From NCBI RefSeq assembly GCF_937616625.2, contig NC_065572.1, positions 36,979,653-37,043,652 of the forward strand: a stretch of DNA of 64,000 nt, in the 5' to 3' direction. A program made the position numbers and the translations under genes. This stretch comes from Mercurialis annua. Taxonomy: Eukaryota; Streptophyta; Magnoliopsida; Malpighiales; Euphorbiaceae. Under the pieces are notes generated by a model, which saw only the letters and a list, made by a program, of their open reading frames with translations, did not search any database and was not told the origin of the DNA. Numbering within the stretch: the stretch's first letter is position 1; each line of letters starts with the position of its first letter. This document shows positions 37,136 to 49,115 of this stretch, piece by piece.

Positions 37136-39567
37136 TCTGAGCTACAATTGTACTAATGATTTCAAACGATTTATGAAAAGTGATTTAAAAGAGCTGGCCA
37201 GCCAAAGGATGATTTGAAATCTTTTGTTAGTAAGTGAATTCAGATGTGAAACTCTGCGACGGATAATAAAATGTTCTTAGTAAATAAGAATAAAATTTAA
37301 AAGCAAACCCCAATAACAGAATAAAGCCCTGTTAATGATAATTGCAATAATGCTAAGGGAGCTACAATGAAATGTGAACGAGGAGTTATTGCCGGAGAGC
37401 GAACGCAGTCAAGATGCAATGCGCTGGCAATATTTAAGGATATAGTAAATATCCTTATGATAAAATAAAGGATGAAATGATGGAGAGTCATGTTAGACGA
37501 AAGAAACGTAACAAATACGCAAGGATGAAGAGTATAAGGATTATTCCTATGGTGAAATAAGTAACGTGGTGAATAAAAAATATACTAGAGAAAAGAAATT
37601 GAAAGTATAAGGGACGAGAAGACGATAATATGAGTGATGAACCTCAAGTGATATTAAAAGGATATATAACCTTTTCAATATCCGTGTTTGAAGATTCAGA
37701 AGTAGAAAGAGAAGGGATATGAACGATGAAGAAGATAATCCAATAAGATGTAAAGGTTCAAAGTTGGATAGATCAAGAGAGATAATGATACTAATGGACT
37801 GATATTAAGTGAAGTCACTAGTATCAGCATTAAAAGCTATAAATTGCGTTAACAGAAAGGAGAAAAATTAAGCTATAAAACTTAATATAAAGAGAAAGGC
37901 ACACGTATAGGCATATGTGCCAATAAATATAAGGATAATGGATAATATGAAAGAAAGTATAATGAAGGAACTCATATACCCTTAACATTTAGTAAGATAA
38001 ATAGAGAAGTGGAAGGTTCTAGAAATACGTCAGAAGGATTATCAGAGTGGAACAGCATTAATGGAGCTATTATAAATAAAGGAAGAACGTAATGAATACA
38101 GTAAGTAAAGGACAAGATGATACTTCATTACTATTGGACATATAGGAGTGAATTGTATCTAAGAAGCCACAATGTCATAAGAACGAGAGGTGGTATTAGT
38201 ATAAAGAGATCAAGGTATTTAAAGACAGTTAGAACCATGTTATAAGTTCTAAAGAAGCATAAGGAGTGTAGGACAACAAAAATCGAAACTATTCCCTAAT
38301 TTTGGAAGTTGCAAAGTCAAGTATGATCTAAATGCTAAGAGTGATCGAGAACACTTCAAGAAGAAGATAAAAGACAAAATAAGGACAAGCTAAGAAATGG
38401 TCATGACTAGTAGTAAGACGACACCTTGAAAAGTGAGAATAAAGTCGTAAAATTATTTGAAAGCAAGAAACAGAAATGTGAGACAAAAGAGAAAATTGAT
38501 TATACAGTAAGAAGGATTCTTAAGAAATTTAAATATTTAAGAAACGTGTGAGATTCTTATGAGGTCATCATGAATAAGGAATTGTGACATAAAGGAAAAA
38601 CAGCTTTGACTGATAAGTCAATAAGAAATTTGAGTACAAAAATATATAAATTATTAAAGGTCTGTTGAATCAGTCAGATATTAAGGTGATGTAAAGGAAG
38701 AACTTCGTAAGCGGAAAAGTCAATAAGAGATTCGAGGCGATCCTCAAAGGAGTAACTAGAAAGTAGTGAAGAGGATAAGAATACGAATAGTACTAGTAAG
38801 CAAGGACAACTGTATAAGCTATATAATCAAAGGTAACGTGAAATGCAACGTTTAAGACAATGGTAAAGGATGAAGGATCACGACCAACAGAGCAACGTGA
38901 AATTCACGATTGCTTAAATAACCAAAGAAAGGATAAATTGAAGATAGTAAAAGATGTATCAGACCCAACTACGTTAAGAAACAACATGTGTGATAAACAA
39001 TGTACAAGTTGAAAAAGATTAGCTAATAAGGAAGGAGATGTCAGATGACAGTAGAGAGAAGTAAGAAACGACGATAACCAGTTAAGGAAGAAAGGTGATA
39101 TCGTCAAATGATAGCAAAGATTAAAAGTCGTAGATTGTGCTTATAAAAGTAAAAATACTCATAGAAGTACGAATGAAGTAAGTACGTCATTAATGGTGTA
39201 ATCGATACGTCGTGACTATTCACGTATAAAAGAGATAAGTAGCGACCCGATGACGATTAAGAATGAGACAATAGAGTTGGAAAGTATCAAGTGAGGATTA
39301 ATCGACGCTAATGATGATCAGGAAGATCACGACCACTTGTAGATGACGAAAGGAGACGAGATGAGAGTAACAATAAGAAGATTCTCAGCTATGCTACGAT
39401 AAGAGACTACTATGAGCAAGATAGACAATCGATTAGTGATAAGTGTAAGGTCACAGCTTTAGGCGGAAAGCTAAGAGTTAAAGTAAAAGAAAAAGATATG
39501 ATTGACACATAGTAATGGACGTCAAGGGAGATATAAGAATAATTTAAAAGTCCCAACAAGTTTTATG

Positions 39568-39587
39568 AAAATTCGAGGACGAATTTT
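39568..39587 (+). other. Hairpin AAAATTCG-AGGA-CGAATTTT before the PPT
   Basis: Perfect 8-bp stem with a 4-base loop ending three bases before the polypurine tract. The same element sits next to the PPT in B (56435-56454); in A, near 50799-50818, it also survives. Confidence 0.8.
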
Positions 39588-39590
39588 TAT

Positions 39591-39603
39591 AAGGGGGGAA
39601 GAA
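39591..39603 (+). other. Polypurine tract of C
   Basis: AAGGGGGGAAGAA directly abuts the 3' LTR (TGTAATACC at 39604), the expected plus-strand primer position. Confidence 0.95.
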
Positions 39604-41925
39604 TGTAATACCCCAAAATATTTAATTATTTAATTGGACCACGTGTCCATTTTGGATTTGCCAGAATGGCAAAATCGGAAAGTTTTCCGATAAATAAGTT
39701 TTAATAGGTTGGTTTTGGAAAATTAATTATGAGAAAATTAAGGTTATATTTTAATTGTAAAGACAGAATTGGAATTGAAAAGAAAAATGTCAAGAAAAGC
39801 CCAAAATAAAGTGCAGGGACCAAAGTGGTAATATAGCCACTTTGTGTCGAAAATGGAACTTTTGGATTTTGACGGGAAAGTATTAATATCGGGTTTCGTA
39901 TTATTTACTGGATATAAATAATACGTATAAGTTATAATAAAAGGATTTATCGATTTAGTTATGGACTAAATCGTACAAAACAAAAGTTTAAACGATAAAT
40001 GGCAAGAAACAAAAAGGACAAGGACAAAAATGACACTTTAGCCAAATTATATAAGAAAGAAAGATATGAATCAGAGAGGGAGCAGAAGGATCGAGAGAAA
40101 TGGAGGAAAATATTGACGATACCGTCGTTTCGCCGCCGTTTCGCCGTTCGACGTCCGATTCGAGTGATTTACGCGGCGATTTCTTCAGAATCGAAGCCTC
40201 TATTAACCCTAAGCATCAAATCAAGGTAATAGGTCGGTTTTTAGCTTGAAAATGATGAGTTTATGGCTGTTTTGGTGAGATTACGTTTTAGGATTGAATT
40301 TGACGTTTTTGGATCGTTTATAACGTTTAAGTAAAAACCAAGATATGGGTTTTGTGTGTTAAAATGAAGTAAGCATGTCGGGATGGACGAAAAGCCCCGA
40401 AAAACGACTTTCCAGGGGGCTGTCAAGGGTGTGCGTTCGCACACATTGAGTGTGCGTTCGCATACTCCTTGAATTTTAGGGTGTGCGTTCGCACACTCAC
40501 TGTGTGCGTTCGCACACTACCCTAAACTTGACAGATTGAAAATCCCAACGGTCAGTTTATAGATTTGCCTCTTAGGAACGCGTCTGTCGAATTGCAGCTC
40601 GATCCAACGGTTCAATTGGGAGTGATCGTCGTTTTACTAAACAGTGTCAATGTGCAGGCAGCACCTGCACATTGCCTTGAAAACTCCTTAAAACTTCATC
40701 GGAATGAAACTAAACCCTAAAACTTAAAAGTATTATACGTATAGGAATACGAGATTAACGTCTAATCATTAAACGTTAATTATTTATCAGACGTGTCAGC
40801 AAGCAGAGAGGTCAGTAGACGTGGGATAGCAAGGGCATATCATTTCATCGACCACATTATTGATTGGATTGCGGTCACTGTGAGTTGCACTTTACTTTCG
40901 TGTATTATATATATAAAGTCATTTTATATTGATATGTATACTGTTTTTACGCATCGCATGTTAGATGATTTGATTAAATATTATATGTTTCTATCAAATG
41001 TATATACGAGAACTAGTATGCGATCCGAAGAAACTAGCTACCTATTGGGCGTTAATAGGCTGTGTGATCACCAGTATTGAGTCAGTCTAGTGTGTTTGCA
41101 TTTGAGAAATGATTGGATATGTATGATATGATATGAATTCGATACGAGAGTGAACTCGGCTACGGTGTAGCCTGGAAGTCCCCGTATCTAGTGGGCTGGG
41201 CCCACCAGTGAGTTGGACTCACAACTTGAGATTTATGATTGGGTTGAACGATATATGATTATTCGAGAGATGTGTCGCATGCTAGGATATTAGTTTCGTA
41301 CGGATCAAATACATGTTTATATGTTTTATTTTATTGTTTTCTTGAGATGCGATGCTATGTTTTTAAATTAATACTGTTAGTAAAATGCAACCTCACTCAG
41401 TATTTTCCCAAATACTGACCCCTCACCTTTGATGTCTTTCAGGTACTTAGTATGTGGACCTAGCTAGAGGCCAATTTTGAAGTCCAGAAGTCAGTTGTAT
41501 ATGTTTAGTATCTGACTTCTGTGAATGCTGTAGTAGTGGTCCCGTGTTGACAGAGTCGTAGCCTAGACAGCAGTACATTTTGAGTGTACATATTACTTGC
41601 TATCCTGTTTATATGTTTTTGTAGGCTACGTGTTTTATATGTTGTGCACGGCACCAGATGCCGGTGATATGTTGGATACACTAACTGATGGATATAGTAC
41701 CGCGAGGCCAGTTCGTACAGGGTACGGTAACTAGAGCCCGCGAGGTTTTCGAACAGTTAGTGTAAATGTTTGTGTATACGTTATGTATACTTAGCTTCCG
41801 TTGTTTACTGTTGTTTGTTTATTATTTGCAAAAAATTAATAGTGGTTTGAGGCTTGCTACGGGTTCTGGAGCTACCACACCCGTTCCCTAGCGCCGGTTG
41901 CAGCTCAATATTTTGGGTCGTGACA
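39604..41925 (+). repeat. 3' LTR of element C
   Basis: 2322 bp, same length as the 5' LTR with no visible indel. TATA box at 40048-40055, predicted intron 40226-41442, hairpin array 40429-40517 (one copy has CATAC in place of CACAC). Followed by the TSD GTACT. Confidence 0.97.
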
Positions 41926-41930
41926 GTACT
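41926..41930. repeat. TSD GTACT of element C, right
   Basis: Second copy of the 5-bp duplication. D continues with TACCGGTGCACACAGTCTCG at 41931. Confidence 0.97.
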
Positions 41931-43640
41931 TACCGGTGCACACAGTCTCGATACAAGCCTATCGAGTAGCTCGTTTCAATCCAGATCCATAATCCGTAAA
42001 AACAGTTCACAAACATTTATAATATTAAAATACGATGCGGTACTTAATAAAGCGGTAAATAGCACTACAAACTCACTGCTTGCTTATCCACGTGAATCTT
42101 GGCAAACAGCTAACCCTGCGTAGACTCCGAAGCACGAGCAGTCGACGGGTCTAAAACATTATACAACTTAAAATCCAGACAACCCCTAACTCTAAGAATA
42201 CTAGACACCACATAGGACTAGCATCTCAAACACAACCAAAGAACAACCAAGGTAATCAAAGTACAACCGATGTATATCCAAAGTATCCATTCAAACCAAA
42301 TAACAAAGTTAGGCAAATTAAGTTAGGTGTGTTCTTATCTTTGAAACAAAACCAAAGTCCTTTCATAACTTAAATACATTATTTAAAATCGAAAGATTTT
42401 CCAAGGTAGTTTGTTAGCCTTAACTGCAGTATAGCTCAACATCACATGTCGGGCGACACACGTCTAACCCGACTCAACCATAATCCAAAGTGAAAACCAA
42501 AGTCTTAAATCAATCTTTAAATAAAACCCAAGTTGAAATAAGAACTCATTCCCTAACTTAACAATGCCAAAAACACTGAAAGCAACAAAGCCAAAAACGC
42601 TTGCCAACACTTGGCAAGTAACACCCAAGGTACAATTGAATATACCACCTTAAATAGAATCGATAAGATTCAACATCTTTCAAGTATCAACTTGAAACTA
42701 AAATAACTTAGCTAAACATAATACAACAATCTTGCACCTTACATGCCTTTAATCGATTACTTAACCCATGTTAACCACAACCTAGAATAAGACTAACATC
42801 CTTTTAATATGTTTAAACCACTTTTAAAACATAGTCTCCAGCCTCTTATATTTAATAAAAACCATCTTAAATATGCCTTAAACATTTGGCAAAAACGTTG
42901 GTTAACCATTTAAATCCAGTCTCCCCCAAAGTAGCATTACAATTACTTAAAATCAACATTAAAATAATTTCCAGCAGTATAAGTCATTTCAAAACAGCGA
43001 TTTAATCTTTGTAAAACGTTAATTAGTCTATGTTTTAACCTTGGCCAATTTATCACAAACCCCCCAATGAATTAGTTGTTAACTAACAACCTATAATCAT
43101 CCTATAGCGGATTTCCAGATTTTCAATAAAACTTAAGACCAGAATTTTAATTCAAAACATTACCCAATGTATTAATCCTCCAATTAACTCAACCAAATCA
43201 ATCCACCCAAAGTACAATTGACAAGAACAAGTCAATCACAACACTAATCAATATTTACAGATTTTTATATTGCAACCGAACAGAAATTAACAAGCCAAAC
43301 ACCACAGGTATGGATTCATACAATCATCTAGCAATCTCTACACATTTAAACAAGGGATTAGAGCCACTAACCTCTTGAAACGGATTAAGAACGGTTCAAT
43401 ATAGGGAACCCATAAAATATTTGATTAGAATAAGCCTACAATCAACCAAACGCCATAACTAATGAATCCAATTCGAAGGGACAAGGAAATCAATGAATTA
43501 AACAACAAGGGATATGCTTAGAACACTTACCGAATGTCTAAAGCACCAAGAAAAGGTAGAGAATCAGTTGGGAATGAGTTAGAATGGAGTTTAGGGTTTT
43601 AGAAACGAGTGGGGGCTGATTAGGTTTCAGAAACGGGGTT

Positions 43641-43646
43641 TTTATA
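43641..43646 (-). promoter_or_regulatory. TATA box of LTR D
   Basis: On the minus strand GCTATAAAAACCCCG. It lies about 110 nt before the predicted donor at 43530 and directly downstream of the hairpin cluster. LTR A has the corresponding CTATAAATAATTC (tttata at 47731-47736). Confidence 0.6.
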
Positions 43647-43660
43647 GCAAACCCGTATGT

Positions 43661-43852
43661 GAACCGGTTCACTGGCCGGTTCTATTGGACAGAACCGGTC
43701 AATGAACCGGCCAGGCACAAAGTGAGCCGACCCTCTGGCCGGTTCTACTGGGCAGAACCGGTTAGAGAACCGGTTTGCCCTCTGCTCAGTAAAACTGAGC
43801 AAACCGGACCTCCAAACCGGTTCTACTCAGGAGGTCCGGTCCTAGGTCCAGT
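43661..43852 (-). repeat. AACCGGTT hairpin cluster upstream of the D promoter
   Basis: Dense nested inverted repeats: GAACCGGTTC; CCGGTTCT paired with AGAACCGG twice (7-base loops); GCTCAGT paired with ACTGAGC; GGACCTCC paired with GGAGGTCC. GC-rich against an AT-rich LTR. Read on the minus strand it ends about 15 bp before the TATA box. Confidence 0.92.
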
Positions 43853-44059
43853 CAAGACCTTAAAACCGACTTAAAACATGTCCGAACACGTCTCGAAAGC
43901 TACGATACGATCCGCCAATCGCACACACAAGTGTTAACCAAACTGACACCAAAACACATGCACAAACCGAAGTGAAAACACGGCTAGTGTTCAACCTAAA
44001 CTGAACATTATACGGTCAACCAACCTTCGAATCGAATCATAAAAACATGGGGTATTACA

Positions 44060-44064
44060 ATATT
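44060..44064. repeat. TSD ATATT of solo LTR D, right
   Basis: Matches 32059-32063; the satellite monomer resumes immediately after. Confidence 0.95.
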
Positions 44065-45071
44065 CTTGAAAATATGAAACGTTTTGATTTGTTTCGTAAC
44101 GTTTTAAACGTTTGGTTTTGTTTCGTAACGTTTGTAAATGTTTGGCTAAAATCTATAAAAAGGGGAAACGTTTAGATTTATTTCGTAACGTTTGTAAATG
44201 TTTGGCTTAAATTTCTAAAAAGGTGAAACGCTTGTATTTGTTTCGTAAAGTTTGTAAATGTTGGGCTTAAATTGCTAAAAAGGTGAAACGTTTGTATTTG
44301 TTTCGTAACGTTTGTAAAAGTTTGGCTTAAATCGTTAAAAAGGTGAAACGTTTGGTTTTATTTTATTACCTTTGTAAACGTTCGGCATAAATCGCAAAAA
44401 GGGTGAAACGGTTGGATTTGTTTCGTAACGTTTTAAACGTTTGGATTTGTTTCGAAACGTTTGGATTTGTTTCAAAATGTTTGGATTTGTTTCGTAACAT
44501 TTGTAAACGTTTGGCTTCAATCACTTAAAAAGTGAAACATTTGGATTTGTTTCATGACATTTGTAAACATTTGGCTTAAATCATTAAAAATAGGCTTAAT
44601 TACTTAAAAACCACCCACCTTGTAACTTTTTTTCATTTATATCATGACCTAGAAAAACTTTCAATTGTACCCTATTTTTGATTTTTATGTTTCATCTCTA
44701 CCCTAATGAGTTGAATTGACCTATTTTCTTTTGAAAAAAGTCTAAATTAGTCCTTCATTTTTAACCTAGATTCTAATAAAACGTTAATGTTAATCATTTA
44801 TATATCTTGTTTTTAATATTTTCATCTTTAAATTAATTAAATTATCAAAAAAATTACTCTTGGGGTACAAACGAAACATAGAAATCGAAAATAGGGTATA
44901 ATTGAAAATTTTCCTAGGTCGTGGTATAAATGAAAAAAAGTTACAAGGTGAGTGGTTTTTAAGTAATTAAGCCTTAAAAATATGGAATGTTTGGATTTGT
45001 TTCGTAACGTTTACAAACGTTTGGTTTTGTTTCGTATAAACGTTTGGCATAAATCGCTAAAATGGGGAAAC
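44065..45071. repeat. Resumed 60-bp satellite, interrupted by a MITE
   Basis: Same monomers and orientation as before D, diverged, with some shortened 20-bp steps near 44440-44490. Ends abruptly at 45071 where LTR A starts. The MITE occupies 44593-44973. Confidence 0.95.
44593..44973. mobile_element. Mutator-like MITE (381 bp)
   Basis: Terminal inverted repeats start GGCTTAATTACTTAAAAACC and match for about 110 bp with few differences, leaving an AT-rich centre with no gene. It is flanked by an exact 9-bp duplication TTAAAAATA (44584-44592 and 44974-44982). Long TIRs with a 9-bp TSD are typical of Mutator-like elements. Transposase would have to come from elsewhere. Confidence 0.88.
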
Positions 45072-45457
45072 TGTCACGATCCAATTTCATGGATCGCGAC
45101 CGGCGCTAGGGTATGGGTATGGTTGTACCAAAACCCGTAGCAAGCCTTGCGGAAAACCACCAATCAGATAAACCTGAAGAAAATCCAATGCTCGGGGCAG
45201 CCGAGACTCCAACTGAAACTAACAGCTTAAATATAAGCATTTCCATTAAATAAAAAAATAATCAGAGTTAAACAATAATAATGCCAAAGCATAAAATTAA
45301 ACCAGTCAGACAAATCCGACAAGCAAACTAAAATAATAGACTTCTAGTTTACTACTGCGGTCTAAGAATAAAAATAGTTTGACAATTTATTAAAATAAAA
45401 TAAACCTCCGAGGAATAAAGATTCGGAGATCAGCAGACTTGCTCAAAATAATAAACC

Positions 45458-47608
45458 TGGAAAATAGGAAAACAACGGGGGTCAAATATACTGAGATGAG
45501 TTCATAATACTATTTACATTTATTAAGTTTTAAACCCTTAAAACAAATCCTTTTATACTAATATATATAAGATTATGGAATAACAGTATGAAATGATCCC
45601 AGCGTAAGTATGACATAGCATACTGAAAAATCCAAAGTGGACGGGAACAAATCCTCGTCATATACCAGCGTAAGCAAGACATTAGCCTGCCGATCCCAGA
45701 GTACTTACCGGTGCACACAGTCTCGATACAAGCCTATCGAGTAGCTCGTTCCAATCCAGATCCATAATCGCTTAAAACAGTTCGAAAACATTTATAATAC
45801 TAAAATAAATTTCGGTACTTAATAAAGCGGTAAATAGCACTACAAACTCACTGCTTGCTAATCCACGTGAAAAACCTGGCAAGCGACAAAAACTGATTTG
45901 ACTCCGAAGCACCAGTAGTCGACGAGTCTAAGACAGGATAAAACAAATATTAAAATCAACCCCTAACTCTAGAGATTACTAGACACCACATAGGACTAGC
46001 ACAATACCAAGTCTCTTACAAGCATAGCCAAAGAAGAAAGAACAATTAATTACATAATGACCCGAGTCAAAATACAAACCACCTTGAGTAAACACAATAC
46101 TCAAAATTAATAAGTCAAGTTTATTGAGTTCCCGCTTTAAAATCCGTTCCAGAAAATATTACTTAAATAATATTTAAATAATAACTTAAATTCATTTCCT
46201 CAAATATTGGGTTAGCCGAGTTACCAATAACTACCAAGCTACCTCAAATGTCGGGTGACCCAAGTCTAACCCAACCCAAAATATTTATCAAAATATAAAC
46301 AAGAGTTTATAATTCCCGAAAATGACTTTGATAAAATAAATATATTTATATCCAATTATAAACCATAGTTTATAATTATAGATACAACCTTGATAAAATA
46401 ATAATCAAAATTTAAAATGGAACTCAATAACTTATAACTCAAGTAACCATTAGTTACTAACAATTTATTTAATTAAATTAAATTAAGAAAACGTTTAAAA
46501 TTTAAAACGTCAAATTGACACGCCTAGTCAATAATTCCAAAATATAATAATTACCCGAGTAATTATAAATTGTTGGTTAAAAATATAATTATATTTTTTT
46601 TTCAAAAACAAATCAATTATAATTGCACAAATATTGTTTTCAGATTCTTAAATAATATTATCGATTAGCAATTTGGAAAAACAAAATAATAATTGAAAGC
46701 CCGGTTTTAAATCGATAAAAACATTATAATATTAAACTAATATAAATAAAATAGCTAAAGATGATATGGTTTAACAATTAGAAATAGTTACAAAAGAATT
46801 CAATACATATATAACACCATTTCATTACTGCCAATCAAATCATGAAACTAAAATCATTATTAAAATATGGAACCCATCTCACACAAGCCAATAATTTAGA
46901 CCAATAATTTCAGTAAACCATTTACTTAACCAAACACTATTATTTTGCATAAAGAAACCTACTGAAATAGAAATGGAATTTAGCCAATACAAATTTAAAT
47001 CTCAATCTGCCGCCAACCAATTATTAAAGAAATCAAACAACTAGAAACTGAGTCCAACAGTTAGCAGCCAAAAGTAATTCCAAAGCATCAAAACAAAAAT
47101 ATTAATCAATGAACATTTCAGCAATAACATCACCAAATAATCAACAAGAGTAATTGCAAAACCACAAGAATGTACTCCTGCAATAACAATCACATGCTGG
47201 CCAAGCACAGAGGTTAAGAAGAACGAACCGAGACGAAGCAGTGATACAAGCAACGAGAATCAATCTCAGCACAACAGCCAGACAATAAAAGATCAGATTA
47301 TAATCATAAAAGCAACATGAATCACATCAGCAACCACGAAAAATGGGCAGCAACATAAAGAATAGACGACAGATTAATGGCATGAACAAACAGTCACCAT
47401 AACAACAAAGACGATGAAACGACGGCGCGAATAACGGAGAGATTGACATACCGTTTGACGAAGAAAAAAAAAAGAATTGTTGAGGACGACGTGAACTAGT
47501 CTTGGGACGAAACGGATCTCAAATAGATGCTAAAACGAATAAGATATAGTTAAAAAAACGAGACGTGACGATGACGATGAATAACAAAGAACAAAAGCTT
47601 AGACTTAC
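45458..47608 (-). other. Predicted intron in LTR A
   Basis: Donor CAATTCG|GTAAGTC at 47608 and acceptor CCTATTTTCCAG ending at 45458, with TTGAC as weak branch motif about 24 nt upstream. Length 2151 nt. Same layout as D, where donor and acceptor contexts are nearly the same. Confidence 0.6.
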
Positions 47609-47836
47609 CGAATTGTTGCAGCAATGGAGAGGATGAAAATAGTATAAGTTCAGAGAATTTTGAAGTGTGTACGTCGGGTAGGGTTTGGAAAAAATAGAGG
47701 AATAAAAAAATTTAGGGTTGTTAAGAATTATTTATAGAAGGAACAAAAATGTCGCAGGACGAAGAAAAGGATTGGGCTACTGAAACATGTGAGAAATGGG
47801 CCAACACTATGCATGGTCAACACCAAGAGGCCCAAG

Positions 47837-47841
47837 TTAAA
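47837..47841. repeat. TSD TTAAA of solo LTR E, left
   Basis: Repeated at 50634-50638 on the other side of E. Confidence 0.93.
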
Positions 47842-48512
47842 TGTCACGACCCAAATTATTGAGCCGCGACCGACGCTAGGGAATGGGAGTGGTAGCTCCA
47901 AAACCCGTAGCAAGCCTGAAAATACATATTAATTTTTTGCAAATCAAATTATATCTCGTATATCATCATAATATCAAAATATACACGACCCCTGTTTGAA
48001 ATACATATCAGAGTTAAAGCGCTTCACAAATAGAGTCTGACTATTCTAAACTACTGCGGACTTGCTAGAATGAGAACCTAGTCTCATGACTCGTACTACT
48101 TCCGAGAATTAAAAACTTCGGAAGCTTCGATTTCCACATCGTACCTAACTCAACCTGTAAAAAATTGGAATAACAACGGGGTCAGTATAAAACTGAGTGA
48201 ATACACATAATTACAAGTAATATTGCATAAAGGGTGAAAACGCTTAAAAACCTCTTTATATAGAAAATATTCTTTTTGAATTATACTTCACACGATCTTA
48301 CTCCCAAACATACTTCGTATGTTCGTTCATACTACCAGAGGACCTGTACGTGTCATAAACTAAGCGTTTATGTTATAGACGTACCTGATATCCTTGCCTC
48401 ATTCTTATGTTTCATGTACGTTTATACTGTGTACGTGCTTGACATGTTTTGTTTACTGTTATTGTTTTGATTGTCTTTATTTTTCTTATTAAGTTTCTCT
48501 AACTTCATTTTT

Positions 48513-48706
48513 CTGACATCGATAGCAAAGCCAACCGATGTGTTTCATCTGTCTGACATCGATAGCAAAGCCAACCGATGTGTTACGCATATCTGACATC
48601 GATAGCAAAGCCAACCGATGTGTTTTACATATCTGACATCGATAGCCAAGACAACCGATGTGTCTTTAATCATCTGACATCGATAGCCACGCCAACCGAT
48701 GTGTCT
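48513..48706. repeat. 40-bp minisatellite, five copies
   Basis: CTGACATCGATAGCAAAGCC begins units at 48513, 48553, 48593, 48633 and 48674. Each unit contains ACATCG and CGATGT arms around a 15-base loop, so each can form a hairpin. It is absent from the C and B LTRs. Regular spacing recalls a CRISPR array, but the spacers are about 9 bp and the context is a plant LTR. Confidence 0.93.
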
Positions 48707-49019
48707 TATCTCATATCTTAATTATTGCTCTTGTTTCATATTGATTCTCGATATATATATATACTTGATTTTATCTTTATATGAGTCCCGAGGACTATTA
48801 TCAAGAATGGATAGATACAGGTCTCGGGATACCTCTACCGAGATCAACCTTGTATCTCAGTTCTTATATTTGGTTGTATCATCGTACAACTTCTCGTTTT
48901 ACGTTTATTATTTAATTATATATTTTCCGTTATGTTGTATTGATCCTTTATGGACCATAACATGCACATTGCAATCTACAATCATACATCTATAACACAC
49001 GCACGTATGGTATTCGTTA

Positions 49020-49115
49020 TAATTAAAAGTACGTATGGAAACGTACTATATTTCTTTGTAAACATATGAATAATAGTACATATGGGAATGTACTATACTT
49101 TCCTCGTGCATATTT
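49020..49115. repeat. Short hairpin repeats in LTR E
   Basis: AGTACGTATGGAAACGTACT and AGTACATATGGGAATGTACT are two diverged inverted repeats about 45 bp apart. Role unknown. Confidence 0.6.

Larger units (their letters stand above)
36412..39590 (+). other. Purine-rich non-coding internal domain of C
   Basis: About 3.2 kb with no long open frame on either strand. The plus strand is clearly enriched in A and G, strongest from about 37300. The homologous region of B (56434-59232, read on the minus strand) can be matched almost throughout with many indels not in multiples of three, so it does not behave like protein-coding sequence. Two short hairpins are conserved. I recognise no pol motifs; it may be a remnant of pol or an unrelated filler. 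Confidence 0.8.
32733..41925 (+). mobile_element. Complete non-autonomous LTR retrotransposon C
   Basis: 9193-bp element: 5' LTR 32733-35054, PBS 35059-35070, gag-like pseudogene, about 3.2 kb of non-coding sequence, PPT 39591-39603, 3' LTR 39604-41925. Both LTRs are 2322 bp and differ at roughly 33 positions by eye (about 1.4%), mainly transitions. The TSD GTACT is exact. No protease, reverse transcriptase, RNase H or integrase reading frame is present, so C must have moved with enzymes from another element. The PBS type, PPT and residual gag motif suggest Ty3/Gypsy ancestry (inference). Confidence 0.96.
32477..43530 (-). other. Predicted LTR intron of D (contains element C)
   Basis: On the minus strand, donor CATTCG|GTAAGT begins at 43530. 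The acceptor TTTTCCAG|GTTT ends at 32477 behind a pyrimidine-rich stretch, with branch motif CTGAC (A at 32503) 26 nt upstream. Without element C the intron is about 1856 nt. Equivalent sites occur in the LTRs of A, B, C and E. No transcript evidence is available. Confidence 0.6.
32064..44059 (-). mobile_element. Solo LTR D, split by element C
   Basis: Reverse-oriented LTR of about 2798 bp once element C and one TSD copy (32733-41930) are removed: pieces 32064-32732 and 41931-44059. Read on the minus strand it starts TGTAATACCCCA (44059) and ends GGGTCGTGACA (32064). The flanking ATATT repeats and the absence of an internal region identify a solo LTR left by LTR-LTR recombination. Its sequence resembles the LTRs of A (shared blocks near 32600-32725 and 45590-45700), so D and A are related subfamilies. 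The stretch 41931-43500 has no credible gene; it is AT-rich and lies in the predicted LTR intron. Confidence 0.93.

Noticed and set aside
42600..42620. Hairpin CTTGCCAA-CAC-TTGGCAAG in LTR D
   Set aside because: Perfect 8-bp stem but a single occurrence in AT-rich LTR sequence with no T-run or conserved partner; no role can be supported.
48513..48706. CRISPR-like array
   Set aside because: Regular repeats, but spacers are about 9 bp, there are no cas genes, and the context is a plant LTR.
48699..48995. 98-codon frame with hydrophobic composition in LTR E
   Set aside because: Antisense to the LTR, AT-rich, starts in the minisatellite end and has no counterpart in other LTRs.
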